Program-made: the position numbers and the translations under genes | Part shown: positions 15,651 through 20,848 of the stretch, piece after piece | How the letters are laid out: the number at the start of each line of letters is the position of its first letter | How positions within the stretch are numbered: the stretch's first letter is position 1 | Assembly: GCA_036555745.1 (NCBI GenBank) | Contig: DATBKV010000257.1 | Span: 1-20,848, forward strand | DNA from: VAZQ01 sp036555745 | GTDB taxonomy: Bacteria > Pseudomonadota > Alphaproteobacteria > Rhizobiales > Xanthobacteraceae | Direction: 5' to 3' | DNA length: 20,848 bases | Notes under the pieces: generated by a model | What the model was told of the DNA's origin: nothing | Databases searched by the model: none | What the model saw: the letters and a program-made list of their open reading frames with translations, nothing else

Positions 15651-15885
15651 TGTTGTTTCGTTCCGGCAATTTCGCGGTAAAAAGCCCGCCACACCGCGGC
15701 CTGTCAACGCCCGAATCTCCCTTCCGCCCTGTCGGCCGAGCGCCACGCGCGAGACCGGAATCCTCCCGCAATGCAGCTTGGCAACATGACTCTGACCTCC
15801 TCTCGTTCGACCGCCGGGGTTCAGGGGTTCCGCTGCGCACTACGCTCGCTCGGCCGCGGCGACCGCAATAGTTGAGCGCAACCCC
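15651..15885. other. Divergent intergenic region, valS / MFS transporter
   Basis: 235 bases between divergent starts. It should hold promoters for valS (minus) and the MFS gene (plus). I see no T-box, long hairpin or repeat, and no good consensus promoter. Confidence 0.35.
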
Positions 15886-17088
15886 TTGCCAGCAACCCCG
15901 ACAGTCCCGACCCGGTCTATCATCCTGCTCGCGTGCGCCGGATTTGCGAGCCAGGCCATGGTGCGGGTGACCGACTCGCTGCTGCCGCAGATCGCGGCCG
16001 ACTTTGGCACGACCGTTGGCGAGGCTTCCATCGTGGTCGCCGCCTATGCGGTCAGCCACGGCTCGATTCAGCTCATCATCGGTCCGATCGCCGACCGGTT
16101 CGGGAAGTACCGCACGGTCGCGGTAATGTGCGCGCTCGCCGCTCTGCTGGTGGCGATCTGCGGCACGGTACACTCGCTTGCCGCGCTCGCCGCCGCGCGT
16201 TTCGCCTCTGGTGCCGCCGCCGGCTGGATCATTCCGATCTCGATGGCCTATGTCGGAGACGTGACGCCCTACGAGCGCCGTCAGCCCATCCTCGCCCGCT
16301 ATCTGTCGGGACAGATTTTCGGCCAGCTCTTCGGACAGGCCGCGGGCGGCGTGCTCGGCGACCTGTTCGGCTGGCGCAACGTGTTCTTCGTCCTCGCGGC
16401 GATGTTCGCCCTGGCAGCTGCGGGGCTCGCTTGCGAGCTGCTGACCAATCCACGCACCCGCGCCGCCTCTCAACCGCCTGGCGCCGCCCGCGGATTCGTA
16501 GCGGACTATGCGGCCGTGCTCTCGGACCCTTGGGCACGGGTAGTGATTGTCGCGGTCTTCATCGAAGCGGGTCTCGCCTGGGGCGCTTTCGCTTACGTCG
16601 GGGCCGATCTGCATCTGCGTTTCGGCCTGAGCTTCACCGCGGTCGGCTTGATCGTCGGCTCATTCGGGATCGGCGGTCTCATCTATGCAGCATCGGTTCA
16701 GCCGCTGGTGAACCGTCTGGGCCAATCCGGCCTCGCCGCCTTCGGCGGCACCGTGCTGGGCCTCGCCTACCTTATGCTCGCGATCGGGGCCGGCTGGTGG
16801 TTGGCACCGTTTGCAGTGACGGCGATCGGGCTTGGGTTCTACGCGCTGCACAACACGCTGCAGACCAACGCCACCCAGATGACGCCGCAGGCACGGGGAA
16901 CGGCGGTCGCGATCTTCTCCTCGGCTATCTATCTCGCACAGATGCTCGGCGTGGCTGCAGGCGCACCGGTCTTTGACCGCTTCACGGCGGTCCCGCTATT
17001 CCTGGCCGCGGCCGTCGCGTTGCCGGCACTGGGTTGGTGGTTTGCCCGAAAGCTGAAGGATCAGCGACGCCGCCGGGCAGCGGGTTGA
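15886..17088 (+). CDS. MFS transporter (multidrug/sugar-efflux-like, DHA1-type)
   Basis: Inner-membrane proton-driven exporter of about 400 residues and 12 hydrophobic segments. The conserved loop 2-3 motif is at residues 66-76 (GPIADRFGKYR), with RFASGAAAGWIIPISMAYVG in helix 4 and PYERRQPILARYLSGQIFGQ after it, as in DHA1 drug efflux proteins. GVLGDLFGWRNVFFVLA ends helix 5. The start is a TTG at 15886: no in-frame ATG lies upstream, and the next ATG (15958) would remove half of helix 1. A further upstream non-ATG start cannot be excluded. It points opposite to valS and popZ and separates them. No regulator gene sits beside it, and the substrate is unknown. Confidence 0.88.
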   Translation: MPATPTVPTRSIILLACAGFASQAMVRVTDSLLPQIAADFGTTVGEASIVVAAYAVSHGSIQLIIGPIADRFGKYRTVAVMCALAALLVAICGTVHSLAALAAARFASGAAAGWIIPISMAYVGDVTPYERRQPILARYLSGQIFGQLFGQAAGGVLGDLFGWRNVFFVLAAMFALAAAGLACELLTNPRTRAASQPPGAARGFVADYAAVLSDPWARVVIVAVFIEAGLAWGAFAYVGADLHLRFGLSFTAVGLIVGSFGIGGLIYAASVQPLVNRLGQSGLAAFGGTVLGLAYLMLAIGAGWWLAPFAVTAIGLGFYALHNTLQTNATQMTPQARGTAVAIFSSAIYLAQMLGVAAGAPVFDRFTAVPLFLAAAVALPALGWWFARKLKDQRRRRAAG

Positions 17089-17130
17089 CCTGTTCGCCGC
17101 GCCGTGCTGCGCGTGCCCCACGTGCACCGT

Positions 17131-17742
17131 TCAAGGCTTGCGGCGGGTAGCGCGCTCGATCTCCTCGCGCACCAGGCGCTCGGCCAGGTTCGGCAGATTG
17201 TCGTCGAGCCACGTTTTAAGCATCGGCCGAATGAGCTCGCTCACCAGATCCTCGAGAGTGCGGCCGTTGCGCGGTTGCACGGCCTGCGAGAGCGTATCGA
17301 AGGCGGAGCCGACCGCGGCCGTGGTCGCGGCCGACATGAGTGGGTCTCGGCTTGGCTGGTGAGCGCCGCGCTGGTCTTCGGACGCGCGCGCGACGTACTC
17401 GAACGGGCTCTGCGCCAGCGGCTGTCCGCTCCGAGGGTCGCCGCTGCGCGGCGAGTTCGCTTGGCCTACTGCCGGCTCGGTGGCCCCTGGCTGCGGAGAG
17501 GAAGAAGCCGACCGCGAAGCCTCGTGCAGCCGAGCAAGCACGACATCGATTTCCTCCTCGCGCGGCGCTGGCTCCGGAGCTGGCATTCGGGGCGCCTGGG
17601 CGGCCGACCGTCGCGAGGTCGAAGGGGCGAATTCGCCCTCCCGGGAGGCACGATCGGCCGAGTCTTCGTCAGCGATGATCCTGCGGATGGAGGCGAGAAT
17701 CTCCTCCATCGAAGGCTCCTGACCCTTTGCCGGCTGCGTCAT
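17131..17742 (-). CDS. popZ: PopZ-like DUF2497 cell-pole organizing protein
   Basis: A 203-residue protein with the two conserved ends of the alphaproteobacterial PopZ/DUF2497 family. The N-terminal helix (about residues 11-27, PSMEEILASIRRIIADED) binds partner proteins in Caulobacter. The C-terminal oligomerisation region is about 155-203 (GRTLEDLVSELIRPMLKTWL, then NLPNLAERLVREEIERATR). The linker, roughly 28-150, is low-complexity and rich in Ser, Pro, Arg, Gln and Ala. It has nearly as many Arg as Asp/Glu, unlike the acidic linker described for Caulobacter PopZ. In Caulobacter the protein forms a polar hub that anchors the chromosome origin. Position beside tolC and close to valS supports the assignment. 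Whether this one is polar is inferred. Confidence 0.87.
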   Translation of the reverse strand: MTQPAKGQEPSMEEILASIRRIIADEDSADRASREGEFAPSTSRRSAAQAPRMPAPEPAPREEEIDVVLARLHEASRSASSSPQPGATEPAVGQANSPRSGDPRSGQPLAQSPFEYVARASEDQRGAHQPSRDPLMSAATTAAVGSAFDTLSQAVQPRNGRTLEDLVSELIRPMLKTWLDDNLPNLAERLVREEIERATRRKP

Positions 17743-17898
17743 AGGCCCATCGCCGCTCGCACCGAGCAGCTCCGCGCATCCATAAACCCGACGGAATCAA
17801 CGCAAAAACTTGGCCGTCGCGTGTCAGGAGTATGGCACGCCGAGGATCGAACGCAAACAAGCATTGAGAACCGACTGGCGATCAGGGAACGAGTCGCG
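17743..17898 (-). other. Gap between tolC and popZ
   Basis: 156 bases, same-strand spacing, so popZ may have its own promoter here. I saw no clear hairpin terminator followed by a T run, and no small gene. Confidence 0.3.
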
Positions 17899-19383
17899 TC
17901 AGCGGCCATCGGGCGTGCGCACGCCGCCCCATACGTCACGCACCTGCTGATAGTGCACCACCGGGTCGTAGACCTCGATTCTCAGCCCGAGGATCTGGGG
18001 CGACAACGCACCGGTCGCGGCTAGCACCGTGTAGGACGCCACCACCCGGTCGCGTTGCGCCGTGACCAGCGCCACACGCGCGTTGACCAGATCCTGCTGC
18101 GCGTTGAGCACGTCGAGCGTGGTGCGCTGCCCGACACGGGCTTCCTCGCGCACGCCGTTGAGCGCGACCTCGGCGGCGGTGACCTGGGACTGGGTCGCGT
18201 CGATCTGTGCCTTGGCGGCCTCGAGCTGGCCCCAGGCCTGGGTCACGGTCGACTGCACTTGATCGCGCGCGGTGTCGAGATCGAGCCGACGCTGCCCGAG
18301 CGTCTCCTTGGCCTGGCGGATCGCGGCATATTCGGCGCCGCCCTGGTAGATCGGCACGGTAAGCTGGGCGGCGATGGATGCCTGTAACTGCTCTAGCACG
18401 GCGAGCGATTGGGTCGAGCCGAAGTTCTTCTGCACGTTGCCAACGGCGGCCAAGGTCGGGCTGAGCGCGCCCTCCGCAACCTTGACCTGCTGGAGCGCGA
18501 CCTCGACGTTGTACATCGCCGTTGTAATCAAGGGGTGCTCGGTGCGGCCGCGGGTGATCGCACCCTCGAGCGTGCGCGGCGACAGCCGGTCGACCGGAGC
18601 TGCCGGAGCGAGGCGCGCCGGAGGCGGCACTCCGATGACCTGCTGATACTGCGCCTGCGCGGTGACGTAGTTCGACTCCGCAAGCGAGAGCTGGGAACGG
18701 CCGGCCGCGAGACGCGATTCCGCCTGCGCCACGTCGGTGCGGGTTACCTCGCCGGCGGTAAAACGGTCGCGTGTCTGCCGCAACGTCACCTCGAGCACGT
18801 TCACGTTGCTGCGTTGAAGTTCGAGGATGGCCGCCGTCTGCAGCAGATTCATGTAGGCGGTAGCCGCGTTAAGCAGGGTGCCCTGCTCGGTCGTGCGCAG
18901 CGCCTCGCGGGCGGAGGCGACCTGGCTCTCGGCCTGGCGCGTACGGTTGGCGGTCTGGAAGCCGTTGAACAGCGTCTGGGTGGTGGTCAGGCCGAAGGAG
19001 GATACCGCAACCGCGCCGACGCTCTGGCTGTAGATCGCGCCGTTCTGCGGCGTGACCCCGGCCTTGGTCAGGGTGTCGAGATACTGCTCGGTCAGGCTCG
19101 AGGTACCGGTCACCCGCGGACGATAGCCGGCGAGCGCCGTGGGAACGTTCTCGTCCGTGGCGCGCGTCGCGGCGCGCTGGGCGTTCAGCTGTGGGTTATT
19201 GCGGTAAGCCTGAACGAGAGCATCGTTTATGGTACCGGCGCCCGCGCCCCCGACCAAGCGCGCGTTGGCCCGGAGATCAGCCGCCCATGATGCGGCCGAA
19301 ACGGCCCCCGTCGCAGAGGCCGCAAAGGCTGCAATCTGCGCAGCCCGCGCAATCGCCCGCCACCTCCGCGCGCTCCACAACAT
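17899..19383 (-). CDS. tolC: TolC-family outer-membrane efflux/secretion channel
   Basis: A 494-residue outer-membrane channel that forms a trimeric tunnel for type I secretion or RND/MFP efflux. The N-terminus is an export signal (hydrophobic Ala-rich stretch about residues 12-33). Two related halves follow, typical of TolC: TINDALVQAYRNNPQLNAQR opens the first and GAITRGRTEHPLITTAMYNV the second. Each is followed by long helical segments with Ala/Gln/Glu heptads (EALRTTEQGTLLNAATAYMN; QVQSTVTQAWGQLEAAKAQI). VGQRTTLDVLNAQQDLVNAR near the end is a strong family signature. It lies between the pcm-like gene and popZ, an order shared by many alphaproteobacteria. It may serve the RND pump at the left end, but this is inference. 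Confidence 0.95.
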   Translation of the reverse strand: MLWSARRWRAIARAAQIAAFAASATGAVSAASWAADLRANARLVGGAGAGTINDALVQAYRNNPQLNAQRAATRATDENVPTALAGYRPRVTGTSSLTEQYLDTLTKAGVTPQNGAIYSQSVGAVAVSSFGLTTTQTLFNGFQTANRTRQAESQVASAREALRTTEQGTLLNAATAYMNLLQTAAILELQRSNVNVLEVTLRQTRDRFTAGEVTRTDVAQAESRLAAGRSQLSLAESNYVTAQAQYQQVIGVPPPARLAPAAPVDRLSPRTLEGAITRGRTEHPLITTAMYNVEVALQQVKVAEGALSPTLAAVGNVQKNFGSTQSLAVLEQLQASIAAQLTVPIYQGGAEYAAIRQAKETLGQRRLDLDTARDQVQSTVTQAWGQLEAAKAQIDATQSQVTAAEVALNGVREEARVGQRTTLDVLNAQQDLVNARVALVTAQRDRVVASYTVLAATGALSPQILGLRIEVYDPVVHYQQVRDVWGGVRTPDGR

Positions 19384-19571
19384 GCACTTACCCCACCCGC
19401 CCCGCCCCCGCGGCGCGGCCCCAACCCTCCACCGCTATCGGCCAATGTTAACCAGAATTGGGCTAGCCGGAGGCGCACGTCGCCGGCGGAATCAGCATTT
19501 TCGCGAAAAGACGGCCCTTGGTGCTTTCGCGCCACACCCAGGTGTGGAAAACAAGCGATGGAAATCCCTGG
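19384..19571 (-). other. Gap between pcm-like gene and tolC
   Basis: 188 bases on the way from the pcm-like gene into tolC. It is expected to hold the tolC promoter. It contains the 16-bp palindrome listed separately and an AT-richer stretch around 19490-19570; no small gene is supported. Confidence 0.35.
19532..19547. promoter_or_regulatory. 16-bp near-perfect palindrome upstream of tolC (possible operator)
   Basis: CCACACC at 19532-19538 and GGTGTGG at 19541-19547 are exact inverted copies around two bases. On the minus strand it begins a TTTTCCACA string that fits the loose DnaA-box pattern TTWTNCACA, with no second box in sight. It lies about 150 bases before the tolC start. A regulator site is possible; a terminator is unlikely because no T run follows in the minus direction. 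Confidence 0.35.
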
Positions 19572-20243
19572 CTAAAACACGAAAGCAGGGGGGGCGGCAA
19601 AGCCGGGGAGCAATGCCGCGGCGGCATCGAAGATCGGCCATCCGGTGACATCGCCTCTGACCGCGCGGTAGAGCATGGCGCGCCCAACTGGGGCACGGCC
19701 GACCACGGCCACGAGCCGTCCGCCGTCCCGGAGCTGAGAGCTTAGCGCCTCGGGCCTGCCTTCGACCGCGCCGTTGACGAAAATCACGTCGTATGGGGCC
19801 GCGGGCTGCCAGCCATCGGTCAGCGGACCGCTCACCACGGTTACATTCCCCGGCACGCTCGCATGCAGGTTCTCACGAGCAAGGCGCGCCAATTCTGCAT
19901 CTTGCTCGAGCGCCACCACCAAGCGCGCCAAGCGCGCCAAGAGCGCCGACGAATAGCCAGTGGCGCAGCCGACATCGAGGACGCGGTCGCCCGCCGTGAC
20001 TGCCGCCGCCTGGACCATTTTGGCGAGCACCATTGGTTTGAGCAGACGGCGAGGCTCGGCGCCGGGTTTTGCTCTCGTCACGGGAACATCGAGATCCAGA
20101 TACGCTAGGTCGGCCTTGCCTTCCGGCATGAAGCGCTCGCGCGGAACCTCGAGCATCGCGGCGATGATGCGCAGATCGGTGACATCGCTGGTGCGAACCT
20201 GGCCATCGACCATCATCCGGCGCGCGGCGGCAAAGTCGATCAT
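19572..20243 (-). CDS. Protein-L-isoaspartate O-methyltransferase-like protein
   Basis: A 223-residue SAM-dependent methyltransferase of the PCMT family, which repairs isoaspartyl residues in aged proteins. The opening FAAARRMMVDGQVRTSDVTD, then VPRERFMPEGKADLAYLDLD, and the SAM-binding motif I at residues 88-100 (VLDVGCATGYSSA) are typical. LEQDAELARLARENL is motif post-I, and APYDVIFVNGAVE fits motif II. The second half is less like E. coli Pcm; in alphaproteobacteria this paralogous form, next to tolC, is common and may have drifted in substrate, so I give no symbol. The ATG at 20243 matches the family start. It is divergent from the tRNA-Cys gene. Confidence 0.88.
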   Translation of the reverse strand: MIDFAAARRMMVDGQVRTSDVTDLRIIAAMLEVPRERFMPEGKADLAYLDLDVPVTRAKPGAEPRRLLKPMVLAKMVQAAAVTAGDRVLDVGCATGYSSALLARLARLVVALEQDAELARLARENLHASVPGNVTVVSGPLTDGWQPAAPYDVIFVNGAVEGRPEALSSQLRDGGRLVAVVGRAPVGRAMLYRAVRGDVTGWPIFDAAAALLPGFAAPPAFVF

Positions 20244-20486
20244 CGGCAGGTTCCATGAGGCTGGAGAGGAGGTGTCTTAGCTGCAACCGGCGCGCAAAGG
20301 CAAGCTGGCCTCGGTTGTCCGAACCCTGTTGATGGGGCTCTCTAGCCGCGGGATGACGAACGGGCGAAGCTCACGGCCATTGCCAACTGCCGCACTTTCG
20401 GCTGCGGCAGTTGCCGCTGCACACTCGCTCCTGTATAGCCGGACGCTCCCCCGCCGAGCGGGATGCTCAATCGCTCAAGTGCTACG
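20244..20486. other. Intergenic region, pcm-like gene / tRNA-Cys
   Basis: 243 bases separating a minus-strand gene from a plus-strand tRNA. It should contain the promoters of both. Apart from the hairpin at 20384-20413 I see no gene or repeat. Confidence 0.35.
20384..20413. repeat. 11-bp inverted repeat (hairpin) upstream of tRNA-Cys
   Basis: CAACTGCCGCA at 20384-20394 and TGCGGCAGTTG at 20403-20413 form a perfect stem with an 8-base loop. No T run follows on either side, so a factor-independent terminator is not convincing. A dispersed palindromic element or a binding site is possible; a single copy cannot tell. Confidence 0.55.
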
Positions 20487-20560
20487 GGCCACGTGGCGGA
20501 GTGGTTACGCAACGGTCTGCAAAACCGTGTACCCCGGTTCAATTCCGGGCGTGGCCTCCA
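20487..20560 (+). tRNA. tRNA-Cys(GCA)
   Basis: 74 bases including an encoded CCA. Acceptor GGCCACG pairs with CGTGGCC; the discriminator is T (20557), as cysteine tRNAs require. The anticodon loop CTGCAAA has anticodon GCA at 20519-20521, flanked by the ACGGT/ACCGT stem. The T arm carries GGTTCAATTCC. All arms fold by eye. Confidence 0.96.
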
Positions 20561-20682
20561 TCAACAAAATCAGTAGTTTGCGCCGATCTCCTACCGCGGG
20601 CGGCGCCGCCTGCGCCGACTTCGCGCTTTGCAAGCGGCCAATCAGTTTGTTATAGGCGAGCGCTCGCGCGCGCGTGGCATGG

Positions 20683-20757
20683 TCCCCGGTAGCTCAGCGG
20701 TAGAGCAACCGGCTGTTAACCGGTTGGTCGCTGGTTCGAATCCGGCCCGGGGAGCCA
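20683..20757 (+). tRNA. tRNA-Asn(GTT)
   Basis: 75 bases including an encoded CCA. Acceptor TCCCCGG pairs with CCGGGGA, discriminator G (20754). The D arm contains AGCTCAGCGGTAGAGC. The anticodon loop CTGTTAA gives anticodon GTT at 20715-20717, flanked by CCGG on both sides. The T arm carries GGTTCGAATCC. It lies 122 bases after tRNA-Cys, same strand. Confidence 0.96.
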
Positions 20758-20848
20758 ACGCCCAACTCGCCCTCTGCACCGCCGGCCGAAGCGCCTCTGA
20801 TCGGTCGCCGGCGGCCTTGTTTGCGCCGGCGCGTCTCTGAAGCGAGCG

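Noticed and set aside
15013..16614. 533-codon minus-strand open frame spanning the valS start and MFS gene
   Set aside because: It crosses two well-supported genes in other frames and is Arg/Gly-rich noise.
20487..20757. Integration site for a genomic island at the tRNA genes
   Set aside because: No integrase gene and no duplicated tRNA 3' end are seen in the window.
20806..20831. Terminator hairpin after tRNA-Asn
   Set aside because: A 7-bp GC stem with a 12-base loop and no T tract; such pairing is frequent in GC-rich DNA.

Overview
The window looks like chromosomal DNA of a GC-rich alphaproteobacterium, most likely a Hyphomicrobiales (Rhizobiales) member near Bradyrhizobium or Xanthobacteraceae. 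This is inferred from the gene families: a PopZ-type DUF2497 protein next to tolC and valS, an ExoR-like Sel1 protein, an Omp25/Omp31-type beta-barrel, an MdtAB-like RND pair and a DUF4760-like protein. I see no insertion sequence, phage gene or CRISPR array.

Left part (1-7245). An RND efflux operon on the minus strand (adaptor, then a permease cut by the window edge) diverges from an exonuclease III gene. That gene converges, with an 11-base overlap, on an outer-membrane beta-barrel gene. Then, on the minus strand, ilvD (branched-chain amino acid synthesis) overlaps an ExoR-like Sel1-repeat gene by 14 bases, preceded by an SDR-fold protein that lacks the usual catalytic Tyr.

Centre (7495-10607, plus strand). 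The striking segment is a compact RiPP-type pair. A 148-residue precursor has a twin-arginine signal peptide and a C-terminal core of eleven Tyr-x-Arg triplets. 168 bases downstream lies a 408-residue radical SAM/SPASM enzyme of the GRRM/FxsB/XyeB-like (three-residue cyclophane) type. A DUF4760-like membrane protein lies upstream. A 3-methyladenine DNA glycosylase gene begins on the maturase stop codon. No peptidase or ABC exporter is nearby, so the signal peptide may provide both export and leader removal.

Right part (10631-20848). A CynX-like MFS transporter and a 4,5-dihydroxyphthalate-decarboxylase-like/substrate-binding protein follow valS on the minus strand. A second, oppositely oriented MFS gene sits between valS and popZ. 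Then come popZ, tolC and an L-isoaspartate methyltransferase-like gene, all minus strand, in an order familiar from alphaproteobacterial chromosomes. tRNA-Cys(GCA) and tRNA-Asn(GTT) genes end the window.

Starts were often moved inward from the longest reading frame, using family length, ribosome binding sites or gene overlap; each entry says so. With these starts no gene-free stretch exceeds 300 bases, but the larger gaps are described.
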